Source: K189A clade bacterium
Lineage (GTDB): Bacteria > Pseudomonadota > Gammaproteobacteria > Pseudomonadales > Azotimanducaceae
Direction: 5' to 3'
Assembly: GCA_902528515.1 (NCBI GenBank)
Contig: CABZTD010000015.1
Location: forward strand, 1 to 45,859
DNA: 45,859 nt
Positions 36,354 through 44,235 of this stretch are shown here, in pieces. The translations under genes and the position numbers were made by a program. Positions within the stretch are counted from its first letter, which is position 1. Each line of letters opens with the position of its first letter. The notes beneath the pieces were generated by a model that was given only the letters and a program-made list of their open reading frames with translations, searched no databases and had not been told where the DNA came from.

Positions 36354-37388
36354 TTGGACAAAGTTTTAGAGATCGGTTCATACAGCGCAGGATTTGTCGG
36401 CAGATTGTTTATTCAAAATGGGCACGAGGTTACGCGCATCGAAACCGCTCAGCCCCCGGCTTGGGCGAGTTCAGAGGCGATGACAACATTTTTGCATGCA
36501 GGCAAAGAGCGTATTCATGCTAGATCTAAAGACTTTGCGGACCTGGCAGCTAAAGCTGACATTGTTGTCTTGGAGGCCTCTTCAGCGGATCACGCTGCCT
36601 CTTTCGGCGTTGATCGATGGGTGTCACCAGTAAAGGTTGTCATAAGCCCATTTGGTCTCACAGGACCAAAACGAAATTGGCGTGCGACGCCGCACACGTT
36701 GCTTGCGATGGCCGGGTATACGCAGATCATAGGAGATGCAGGAAGAGCTCCTTTGTCCTTACCTGGCCATTACGTGGAATTCCAGTCCGCACAATTCGCT
36801 TTTACCGCCGCTAATGCATGTCGCTTTTCTAAAGAGTCGAAACTTATCGACGTGAGTATGTATGAGTCTTTACTCGCCCTAAGTCAGTTTACAACGGTCA
36901 TGTGGAGCTGTGCAGGAAGGGTGCGCTCGCGTCACGGTTCGGACTTTTATTGGGTGGTGCCTAGCAACCTCTTTCGTTGTTTGGACGGATGGGTTTACAT
37001 CAACACGGTGCCAACTTTTTGGGATGCCATAACGGTGTTCCTTGAATTACCAGAGCTGGCAATAGATCCGCGATTCTCTGACAACGACCTACGCATGCAA
37101 CATAGAGATGCTCTGCACGAACTGATAGGCGACGCGCTAATATCCGTTACTAAACGAGAAATTCGAGCGCGTGCCACTGCCGCTCGGATTCCTGCCGGTG
37201 TGGTGCAATCGTTCGGCGAGGTATTGACTGATAAACACCTAGCACAACGAGATTTCTGGCAGAACATAAGAGCGTTAGATCACAAAATCCTGACTTCGCC
37301 TAGCTCAGGTTTCCAAGTAAACAACCGTGCTAGAGGCAACTTTGCGCTAAAGCATGTCGTAACGCATAAGCACGAAAGCAATGAGTGA
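36354..37388 (+). CDS. Class III CoA-transferase (CaiB/BaiF) family, atypical partner subunit
   Basis: 344 residues from TTG 36354, eight bases after AAAAGGA. The family pattern is kept in part: LEIGSYSAGFVGRLFIQNGHEVTRIE, VISPFGLTGPKRNWRATPHTLLAMAG, and IDVSMYESLLAL. The region that normally carries the catalytic Asp reads SLPGHYVEFQSAQFAF, so by my alignment the Asp is replaced by Glu142. It is also shorter than the usual ~400 residues. It overlaps the next CaiB gene by 8 bases. Two-gene class III CoA-transferases with unlike subunits are known (e.g. benzylsuccinate CoA-transferase BbsEF), so this may be the non-catalytic half of a heteromer. Confidence 0.82.
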   Translation: MDKVLEIGSYSAGFVGRLFIQNGHEVTRIETAQPPAWASSEAMTTFLHAGKERIHARSKDFADLAAKADIVVLEASSADHAASFGVDRWVSPVKVVISPFGLTGPKRNWRATPHTLLAMAGYTQIIGDAGRAPLSLPGHYVEFQSAQFAFTAANACRFSKESKLIDVSMYESLLALSQFTTVMWSCAGRVRSRHGSDFYWVVPSNLFRCLDGWVYINTVPTFWDAITVFLELPELAIDPRFSDNDLRMQHRDALHELIGDALISVTKREIRARATAARIPAGVVQSFGEVLTDKHLAQRDFWQNIRALDHKILTSPSSGFQVNNRARGNFALKHVVTHKHESNE

Positions 37389-38637
37389 TATTCCAGAAAT
37401 CAACGGTCCACTAAATGGCATACGCATTTTAGACCTTACGCACGTTTGGGCTGGACCATTAGCTACCCGAATTTTTAGCGATTTGGGAGCCGAGATCATA
37501 AAAGTAGAAAGAGCGCTAGGTCGCGGAACTAAAGTGGCAATGACGGAACCTATCGCGGGTTGGCTAGGAGGCGAGCCTGGAGATGAGCCATGGAACAATA
37601 ACGCAGCTTTCGCGAAACTCGCTCGTAATTCTCAAAGTATTTCCCTTGATTTGAAAAAGCCCCGGGGAAAAGAATTATTCTTGGAGTTAGTTGCGAAAGC
37701 CGACGTTGTAATCGAAAACTTTAGCGCTCGAGCCATGCCTTCTATGCAACTAGGTTGGAAGACCCTAAAGAAGCATAATCCGAGGCTGATTTATATAACT
37801 ATGCCAGGGTACGGTACAACCGGGCCCTACAAGGATTGGGTAGCTTTTGGGCCAACCGTTGAACCCATGACCGGGTTATCTCAAATGCTAGGCTACAGCG
37901 AAAACGAACCCCGAAATTCAGCTATGGCTCTCATGGACCCTATCGCTGGTACCACAGCTTCTGTGGCGCTGCTTTCGGCGTTGCGCGAGCGGGAAGAAAC
38001 AAATCTTGGCGCCTTCGTGGAGATGTCGTTACACGAAGCGGGCACAGTATTCAACGGTCCATGGCTCATTGATCATCAACTTGGCAACGACTTGAAGCCT
38101 TTCGGTAATGCCCATCCGCAGATGGCCCCACACGGTGTGTATAAATGTAGGTCGAGGGATTTGGAAGACGACGCTGATTGGGTTGCAATAGCATGTGAAA
38201 ATGAGGAGGACTGGGGCAACCTGCTGTGCCTGCTTGATTTGGATTTTGATCCCGGCTGGGACCTGGTCGTCAGGCAACGTTTTCGTAGCGAAATCGATCT
38301 AGCGATAACCGCATGGACTCTTCAATTCGATAAGCACGATGCCGCAGAACGGTTACAACGAGTCGGGATTCCAGCGGGTCCCGTCGCAACTGCCCCAGAC
38401 ATGCTTTTAGAAGCACAAGCCTCAGAGCGAGATTTTTTCGTGCCGCTGGAGCGATCTGCCACGCTAGTACCAGGCAACCCAATACATATGGAAGGTCTAT
38501 CCAGCAAAGAGTGGTCGCCTTGTCCTCGGTTGGGAGCTCAGAGCCAGAGAATTTTGCAAAACTGGTTGGGATATACGCCGAGTGATACGAGAGCTTTTTT
38601 GGATGCCGGAATAATTGCCGAGGCGCCTACCGACTAG
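37381..38637 (+). CDS. Class III CoA-transferase (CaiB/BaiF), catalytic subunit
   Basis: 418 residues, normal family length. The N-terminal GIRILDLTHVWAGPLATRIF and LGAEIIKVER, the ISLDLKKPRGKEL segment, VVIENF, and the MPGYGTTGPYKDWVAFGPTV string are all standard. The catalytic Asp is Asp186 in NSAMALMDPIAGTTA. The enzyme moves CoA from a donor thioester such as succinyl-CoA to an organic acid through mixed anhydride and Glu/Asp-CoA intermediates. It starts 8 bases inside the previous gene. Carnitine and aromatic or branched acids are among known substrates; none can be chosen here. Confidence 0.92.
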   Translation: MSDIPEINGPLNGIRILDLTHVWAGPLATRIFSDLGAEIIKVERALGRGTKVAMTEPIAGWLGGEPGDEPWNNNAAFAKLARNSQSISLDLKKPRGKELFLELVAKADVVIENFSARAMPSMQLGWKTLKKHNPRLIYITMPGYGTTGPYKDWVAFGPTVEPMTGLSQMLGYSENEPRNSAMALMDPIAGTTASVALLSALREREETNLGAFVEMSLHEAGTVFNGPWLIDHQLGNDLKPFGNAHPQMAPHGVYKCRSRDLEDDADWVAIACENEEDWGNLLCLLDLDFDPGWDLVVRQRFRSEIDLAITAWTLQFDKHDAAERLQRVGIPAGPVATAPDMLLEAQASERDFFVPLERSATLVPGNPIHMEGLSSKEWSPCPRLGAQSQRILQNWLGYTPSDTRAFLDAGIIAEAPTD

Positions 38638-38817
38638 CAGCGAAGCTCTTTTACTTTATGTAAATTTTAATCTCGAAGAGCTCAAGAGGACTCGAGTTTT
38701 GTGAGGCTTGTAGTTTCTAAATGGTTAGCATGGCGGTGGCGCGGAGTTTTTAACGCGCTACCGCAGGCGAGAATTTTTTCATGGTCTTAGTTAGTAGATT
38801 GGTTCGCTATCAGGAAG

Positions 38818-39876
38818 TTATAGAGTGTTCTTCGCCCCTAGAAACCGATCTATGCCGAGTGTTTGGCGTACGCCTTCTGTCGCGATCCGCATAGGCTCAT
38901 CAAGCGGTATACCTGTGGCATCCGCTGTGCGCACTAGGCCATTAAAGATGGCAACGATGGCGGACGCCTCTGAAAACGCTTCGACTCCGATAGATCCAAC
39001 CAGGGTGTTTCTTGTATCCTCAATGTTGTGATCTCCCCGAGTCACTGCTTCGGCAAAAGCGACCAATGCTTCTCCATGTTCGACTAGTTCAGCTCCATGG
39101 CCGCCCATAGTTGCCTGAACTTCTACATCTTGGTCAACCGCCTTACTGCTTGCACGAAGCAGCATGACATGAGCGCTAGTTCAGTAGAAACACTCATTAA
39201 CTGATGACACCCTTGCTGCGAGCAGTTCTGCTTGAGGACGCGATAGAGGGCCATCCCAGACCATGTCATTAAAGCCGCCACCCTTACCAACATACATGCT
39301 GCTAACGTTCTGCATGAAAAGGGCGTTTGCTGCAGGCACTAGACTTAGCGCTCTGGAGACGTTGGGTCCATCCCATGGGTCGACCATCTGCAGATATCCC
39401 CCTATATCCGTCGCATTGTCCGATTTGACCCCTGAACAGGAGCCACCCGTGGCCTTGGGCAACATCTCCCTGGGCCGTCCTAAAGCTTCCGAGAATGCGT
39501 CAACCGCACTAACGGAAGCAACGATGGCGACTAACTCCGCGTAGGGACCGTCGCCAATCGACGCGATCTGCTTTTTAGCCCATAAGCGATCGATTTTACC
39601 CGCGTCGGCGGCGACTTTTCTGACCGTTTCAAGAGTATCCCGATTGAGCCTAGAGTCGGGATAGGATCGATTGAAAGGTAAGTCACTGCGTTGCGAACGA
39701 GCCGTTCTTGCTTGCTTTGCGATCTCGAGACGATCAACGTCCGACCAAAAACTTCCTGCAGAAGCAATAGCCTTCCATGTCTGACGATGCGCATCGACAA
39801 TATCCTGTCTTACATAGGCTGCTTGCAGACCCCAACTTTCCTCACTTTCCCCTGCGTAATTGAAAGTTTCGGTCAT
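38818..39876 (-). CDS. Probable selenoprotein, AhpD/carboxymuconolactone decarboxylase-like, with in-frame UGA (Sec232)
   Basis: Read through the single in-frame TGA at 39181-39183, this is a 352-residue protein from ATG 39876, which has GAGGAG about 12 bases upstream. Without read-through it breaks into 231- and 115-residue pieces. The TGA falls in NECFY-U-TSAHVML, so the AhpD redox motif C-x-x-C-x-x-x-H becomes Cys229-x-x-Sec232-x-x-x-His236. Sequence on both sides is family-like: YAELVAIVASVSAVDAFSEA before it and FNGLVRTADATGIPLDE after it. A SECIS-like hairpin follows directly. AhpD-fold proteins reduce peroxides or serve as thiol redox carriers, and Sec would sharpen this activity. The alternative is a nonsense-mutated gene, but the exact position at a redox Cys argues against it. 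Confidence 0.85.
39140..39168 (-). promoter_or_regulatory. Candidate bacterial SECIS element
   Basis: Reading the minus strand downstream of the TGA, GTCATGCTGCTT (39168-39157) pairs with AAGCAGTAAGGC (39151-39140). That is eleven of twelve positions, with one A-A mismatch and two G-U pairs, around the 5-base loop CGTGC. The loop starts 24 bases after the TGA and has a G in its first two positions. The bacterial SECIS model asks for an apical loop about 16-37 bases after the UGA with an early loop G, and this fits. It would recruit SelB with Sec-tRNA. Confidence 0.75.
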
Positions 39877-40221
39877 CGGTCTTTCTCGCTCCTCGCCGGC
39901 TTTATCGGTATTGCGTACGGGCAGATGTGGATTCATGCATCCGCAAAAACTCTAGCGCAACATTCCTGGTCCAGACAATCCCGCGTGATTGAAAATTGGC
40001 TCTGAAGAAAACCTCTAAAAAAATTAGCAACGTCGGCAAGCGAAGCTCTTTTTGATTCATCGCTATTTTATTAGGCGAGTTGTGCCTGCTTTTTTGGAAG
40101 CTTGAGGCATAGGTTTCACGTCATTACTCTATTAGCTTGAACTCTAGGCTGACCACCTTGTGGCAGTACGTGATTGAAAGAAGACGATCACGGAATTATG
40201 GGATCATTAGACGGATAAGAT
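39877..40221. other. Divergent intergenic region
   Basis: About 345 bases between the selenoprotein gene (minus) and the SDR gene (plus). It should hold both promoters. It includes the right-hand copy of the 14-base direct repeat. No clear operator or promoter boxes. Confidence 0.4.
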
Positions 40222-40992
40222 ATGTTTGAGCTCAACGGAAAGACCGCTTTGGTTACTGGAGCGACACGCGGCATAGGTGAGGCCAGTGCCCGAGCTTTGG
40301 ATAGCGCGGGCGCTCGCGTCATCCTTAGCGGCAGGACAACTAATGATCTTATCCGCGTCGCGAGCGAGTTAAAAAATGAGCCGGTGATTTTGGAAGTGGA
40401 TCTCTCGCCACGAGGAGCAGGGTCGCGGCACGCCGAGCAGGTTCTAGAGGTTACGCAAGGAGAAGGTGTAAATATTATTGTCAATAACGCGGGGATACCG
40501 ATGCGTAGAAGCCCTGAGGCGCTGTCTGAGGAGGATTTTGATCTGGTTTTCTCGATCAATGTTCGTTCTTTACTGATGCTGAGTATTGGGCTTGCTGAAC
40601 CAATGAAGCGTCGGGGCGAAGGGTCGATCGTCAACATTTCGTCTGTAGCGAGCTTGCGTGGTCCTTTGGGTCGCGTCGCATATGCCGGTACGAAGGGCGC
40701 AGTGGATGCGATGACGCGAGCGCTTGCTACTGATTGGGGAAATTGGGGAATACGGGTAAATTCCATTTGTCCCGGTTTAATTGCGACCGCAATTTGGGAG
40801 CGCGACCGGAACAACTCGCCTGGCTTGATAGAGCGAATGGAGAATAACGTTGCCCTAAAGCGATGGGGATTCGGTGACGACATCGCAGATGTGGTCCTCT
40901 TTTTTGCCTCTGATGCATCACGCTATGTAACGGGCGAGGTTATCGCGGTTGATGGCGGCATGGCGCATGTGGGGTCGGCACCGCGAGAATAA
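40222..40992 (+). CDS. Short-chain dehydrogenase/reductase (SDR) family oxidoreductase
   Basis: 256 residues of classical SDR type. It has the cofactor motif TGATRGIG (12-19), the NNAG strand motif (88-91), catalytic Ser140/141 (VNISSVAS) and the Y-x-x-x-K pair Tyr154/Lys158 (AYAGTKGAVDAM). The closing GEVIAVDGGMAHVG loop completes it. It would reduce a carbonyl or oxidise an alcohol with NAD(P)H; SGRTTND after strand 2 slightly favours NADP. No transit signal, cytoplasmic. Its substrate is unknown; it may serve with the CoA-transferase genes nearby in degradation of an organic acid. Confidence 0.92.
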   Translation: MFELNGKTALVTGATRGIGEASARALDSAGARVILSGRTTNDLIRVASELKNEPVILEVDLSPRGAGSRHAEQVLEVTQGEGVNIIVNNAGIPMRRSPEALSEEDFDLVFSINVRSLLMLSIGLAEPMKRRGEGSIVNISSVASLRGPLGRVAYAGTKGAVDAMTRALATDWGNWGIRVNSICPGLIATAIWERDRNNSPGLIERMENNVALKRWGFGDDIADVVLFFASDASRYVTGEVIAVDGGMAHVGSAPRE

Positions 40993-41044
40993 GCGTTCAG
41001 AAATGTCTATTTGCCGCACGTTGTTTTGGTTCAAATCTACCTGA

Positions 41045-41823
41045 TTATCGTCTGTCTATGATGGTGTGTTCTTTCCCGAAGAGAAATGTCGAGCGTTTCA
41101 TGTCTATGAAGTTGTGCTCGTCTTTTATAAACGCATGATTTGCCCGACGTGCCTCGTCAGTATTCGACGCTTTCCCTATGTCCACCAAGCTTCTGCATGA
41201 CCTATATGAGAGTCAACAATAGTGCCTCGGGCTTTCTGAAGTTCGGTGTCCAGTGTGGAATTGGCACGATGCACTTGCCGATAACAAAGCGTATTAGTAA
41301 CCTCATCGTAAGATCTAACGGTTGGCCCATCGTGCGTCAGCCAATAGTGTCTGGCTTTCTCTTCTGAAAGTTTTGATTGATGTCTTACTGGGAAAAATGC
41401 CCTCAGAATGTTGCTTTTCGGTTTTGCTGAAATATTTTCGGGTGATGGATTTATTTGTGGATATTCATAGGCAAGCCAGAGGGGAGAACTAGGTAAATCG
41501 ATGAACTTAGATTCGTCTTCAATAAGGGCGGCACTAGCCTTGGCGGCTTTAACCCCTGTGGATTCCATTTGATTTGTTAGATCAGCCTCGGAGGACCACC
41601 AAAGTTCGGCAACACCGTCGTAATGAGGTTCCATTTTCCCACGTGCTTTTTGCGCAGCTTCATTAAGTCGAGATTCGATAGTGTGTGTTTGAACATACCG
41701 AAGTATGTTGAGGTTTGTTGCAAAGCTAGCAACCAAAGGAGCATGTTGGTTTAGCCAATAATCTTGAAACTCTGCGAGCGTCACGTGAAGTTGGCGCCTG
41801 AGTGCAAATACAAGCCCTATCAC
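41045..41823 (-). pseudogene. Tandem EthD-domain protein gene, frameshifted in second domain
   Basis: From GTG 41823 the frame encodes a first EthD domain (VFALRRQLHVTLAEFQDYWL .. HAPLV, DGVAELWWSSEADL, FIDLPSSPLWLAYEY). It then encodes most of a second (FFPVRHQSKLSEEKARHYWL .. HDGPTV, HIGHAEAWWT), ending at a TAG at 41176-41178. In another frame the missing tail is still readable: SNTDEARRANHAFIKDEHNF, IDMKRSTFLFGKEHTIID, ending at TAA 41045-41047. The second domain is also about six residues shorter between WW and FID than the first, so a small deletion probably caused the shift. EthD proteins are alpha/beta-barrel proteins of uncertain function linked to ether degradation. Probably a recent pseudogene, or a sequencing error. 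Confidence 0.7.
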
Positions 41824-42152
41824 GCGATTTATCCGCTGCTTAAGGGTCTTTGTTCATCCTTATCCCAGCTGTTACTCAAGTCAAATTAGAGATAAAAGTC
41901 CTATGCGCCTAGTCCCAGCATTTTGTCAGCACAAGTTCAGTCAATTAATTCGGTTCAGTACTCTTGTTAGAAGGTCGATATACAGCCTAGAGATGCCTAA
42001 AATGTTTGGGGTAAGGGTAGTCCTAAACCCATTAGCTTTTCGGGAGCCTTTCGAGTTGCAGGAAGTTGCTGCACCTCGAACAGGCGATTCCGACCCTGAT
42101 CTTAATTCATGGAACTCAGGACGCCCGCTTTCGCGCCAAGTTCGTTCGGGCA
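41824..42152. other. Intergenic stretch, no gene seen
   Basis: About 330 bases between two minus-strand genes. A plus-strand open frame crosses it but runs antisense into the hydrolase gene and has no ribosome-binding site or family resemblance. Confidence 0.4.
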
Positions 42153-43094
42153 CTAAACCGTTTTCATGTTTTCGATTAGCGCGCTTGAGATATCACGTAA
42201 TAGTTCGTCAGGTATTTCGTGGCCTACCCCCTCCATCATTAAAAGCCTCGACTTATAAATTCCATCGTTTAGCGCTTCAGCATGGTCCGTTGGTATGAGT
42301 GGATCTTCAGACCCATGAACAATGATCGTAGGAGCTGAAATATCGCGAAGCCTTGATAATTGGCTTGGCGTAACGTCTACCGCTGTAGAATGCAAAGCGC
42401 TGGGGTTGTAACCATGCGACAGAAGTTTCTTTCCTCTTTCGAGGACACGGTGCTCGTCAAATTTGAACCTCGACCCATGGTATGCACGTGCAATTCCAAT
42501 GGCCGCCTCAAGAGTTTTGCCTTTGATACCAAAAATTGCAGACTCGAGCGTCTCCTCAAGGAATTTGGGCGGTGTGCGGCTAAGGTTCTCATCGTGCAAA
42601 CCAGGTGTCGTAATCATCAAGCCCAGCGATTGAACTCGCTGAGGATGATGTATCGCCAAGATCTGCGCGATTAGTCCGCCCATTGATGCTCCGATAATAT
42701 GGGCTCGATCTACCTCCAAGTAATTGAGCAGGCCTATGGCATCTTCTGCCATATCAAAAAGATCATAGTGATTTGGATGAGGGGAATTGTGCGTAGGTTT
42801 CGAGTCGGTTTGGGCGAAATTTTTTTTGAGAATTGAGCGCAGCAGCGAAGCCGGTAAGAAACTCGCAATCCGTTCCACCCGAGTTTTTTTTCCAAACCAA
42901 GTGCTTTTACCGGAATCACGGTTATCGAAGCGAATGACGCGCATTCTGTGATCGACCAAGTGCTCAATTAACCCGGCAGGCCAAGCCTGCGAATTCATAT
43001 ACGCGCCCATTATAAGCAAAACGACCGGATCGGATCGCTCGCCAAATTCCTCCCACCATAAATTTAATTGGTTAATCTTGGTCAAGTTACCCAT
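42153..43094 (-). CDS. Alpha/beta hydrolase
   Basis: 313 residues from ATG 43094, which begins right before the first strand (INQLNLWWEEFGERSDPVVL); the frame is open back to 43199 and a longer form is possible. The oxyanion segment is LLIMGAYMNSQAW, then VIRFDNRDSGKS. The nucleophile elbow is GASMGG (Ser137), the acid HGSEDPLIP, and the His GVGHEIP near the C-terminus. This is the haloperoxidase/esterase-like branch of alpha/beta hydrolases, which includes aclacinomycin methylesterase-like and other small-ester hydrolases. Substrate unknown, cytoplasmic. Confidence 0.88.
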   Translation of the reverse strand: MGNLTKINQLNLWWEEFGERSDPVVLLIMGAYMNSQAWPAGLIEHLVDHRMRVIRFDNRDSGKSTWFGKKTRVERIASFLPASLLRSILKKNFAQTDSKPTHNSPHPNHYDLFDMAEDAIGLLNYLEVDRAHIIGASMGGLIAQILAIHHPQRVQSLGLMITTPGLHDENLSRTPPKFLEETLESAIFGIKGKTLEAAIGIARAYHGSRFKFDEHRVLERGKKLLSHGYNPSALHSTAVDVTPSQLSRLRDISAPTIIVHGSEDPLIPTDHAEALNDGIYKSRLLMMEGVGHEIPDELLRDISSALIENMKTV

Positions 43095-43339
43095 GCCTAA
43101 ATCCGATACTTCACTTATCAGCGGTGTCTCAAATATTTTTCTGGAGAGAAGATTGCCACACCTTCGACCGAATGAGTGTGTGGTGTCTTGAGGAAGCATT
43201 CACGTTTGTCGGCGCTAATAACGTTATTTGATTCTGTTTTCGGCTTTACCCGGGCGGTCGCGGAAAAATATCGATTAAGTTGTGTTCGTTCAATTCGGCT
43301 GTTGATATTTTCGTCACACACAAAAAGGAGGATGCGGTA

Positions 43340-43723
43340 ATGAGATTCTTTGCGGTTGTTTGCGGTTTGAGCCTGCTTTTTTCTGCAATGGTCGGGTCTT
43401 CGGGCATGTGGATGTTTGACCCAACGAGCCTTTTGATCGTAATTTTTGGCGGAAGTTTACACGTCTTGGCGAGAGGCGGTCTAAGGCAAAGGTTCGAGGA
43501 AGTTGTTAGTAACTTCGGAGACGGGGCAGTTTACTGGGGGTGGCTCTCGATGTTAGTTGGCTTGGTCGGCATTGGTGCCCACTATACTGTTGATCGGGGC
43601 CCTGAGTTACCCGCTGCGGTAGCTGTTGCTCTCTTGTCTGTTCTTTACGGATACGCCATTAAATTTTTGGTTGCTGCTCCGTTAGGAACTCGTGTTGCAG
43701 ACACCAAAATCTTCAGCGGATAG
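43340..43723 (+). CDS. Small four-helix membrane protein resembling the MotA/TolQ-type channel core
   Basis: 127 residues from ATG 43340, nine bases after an AAGGAGG; a longer frame from 43280 has no such signal. Helix 1 (FFAVVCGLSLLFSAMVG) leads to FDPTSLLIVIFGGSLHVLA, which closely resembles the start of MotA-family proteins (F-x-D-x-x-S-L-L-I-V-x-G-G-T-L). Two further helices follow (WGWLSMLVGLVGIGAHYTV; AAVAVALLSVLYGYAIKFLV). The large cytoplasmic domain of MotA between helices 2 and 3 is absent, replaced by a short QRFEEVVSNFGDG linker. It may be a reduced MotA-like protein of unknown function. No MotB/ExbD partner is nearby. Confidence 0.65.
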   Translation: MRFFAVVCGLSLLFSAMVGSSGMWMFDPTSLLIVIFGGSLHVLARGGLRQRFEEVVSNFGDGAVYWGWLSMLVGLVGIGAHYTVDRGPELPAAVAVALLSVLYGYAIKFLVAAPLGTRVADTKIFSG

Positions 43724-44235
43724 TCCAACCGCTGTAGAACTCGATAGAGTGCGTTACGAAAGTTTTCGTGCTCAGCAACGAGGCGGCTAAATCGCCTAAA
43801 TTCATTGGATCATTAGATCCGATAGTTAAAGTCCCACACCGGGAGCTGGTCAGGATAATTCGTATTGCGAGGCAGTGCGCAGATTAAGAGCAGTTTGTTT
43901 TTCGGGGACAAAATAGCCTCGTGACACCCATGATTTGACAAAGAGATTAATAAATTGGCAGCTAGTAAACATATTAGTGTCATCAGTTTCATCATTTACT
44001 GAAAAACCAATAGCTCACCGATCATTAAGGACTTTATCTCCTGAAACCCCCTACGACAGGCTCTTGCCTGTAATGCAAGGATGCTCGTCATGCCCTATTA
44101 AAACGGGGGCGTCAAACTGGGATGCAGACAAACGTGAGAAATTGCTTCGGCAGTTTGGTTTTAGCCTGAGAAAGTCGACTATAATCCTTCACAGTGACTG
44201 GAAAGCCAATTAGGCGTCACACTTAAAAAACGTAC
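43724..44235. other. Stretch with a small hairpin and a possible small gene
   Basis: About 510 bases. A perfect short hairpin ACAGGC-TCTT-GCCTGT lies at 44056-44071. One minus-strand frame (43813-43995) has a signal-peptide-like start and is listed separately. The plus-strand frame across 43935-44213 has no start signal; it includes CSSCP but nothing recognisable. Confidence 0.4.
43813..43995 (-). CDS. Possible small exported peptide
   Basis: 60 codons. The product starts MMKLMTLICLLAANLLISLS, which would be a good signal peptide or membrane anchor, followed by about 40 residues (NHGCHEAILSPKNKLLLICA then PRNTNYPDQLPVWDFNYRI). No ribosome-binding site is clear. It may be a real small secreted protein or a chance frame. 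Confidence 0.3.
   Translation of the reverse strand: MMKLMTLICLLAANLLISLSNHGCHEAILSPKNKLLLICALPRNTNYPDQLPVWDFNYRI

Larger units (their letters stand above)
38639..40052. repeat. 14-base direct repeats flanking the selenoprotein gene
   Basis: AGCGAAGCTCTTTT occurs at 38639-38652, just after the CoA-transferase stop, and again at 40039-40052, exactly 1400 bases on. The pair encloses only the probable selenoprotein gene and its margins. It may be a footprint of insertion, but a chance 14-base repeat in a window this size is quite possible. Confidence 0.3.

Noticed and set aside
36005-36523. 172-codon plus-strand frame before the CoA-transferase pair
   Set aside because: It runs into the first CoA-transferase gene in another frame, lacks a ribosome-binding site and resembles no family. 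The antisense frame here is no better.
41176-41178. Possibility that the EthD gene stop is a recoded codon like that of the selenoprotein
   Set aside because: The stop is TAG and the sequence after it in the same frame is not domain-like; the tail is in another frame, so a frameshift explains it.
41903-42298. 131-codon plus-strand frame
   Set aside because: Its second half is antisense to the end of the alpha/beta hydrolase gene; no ribosome-binding site.
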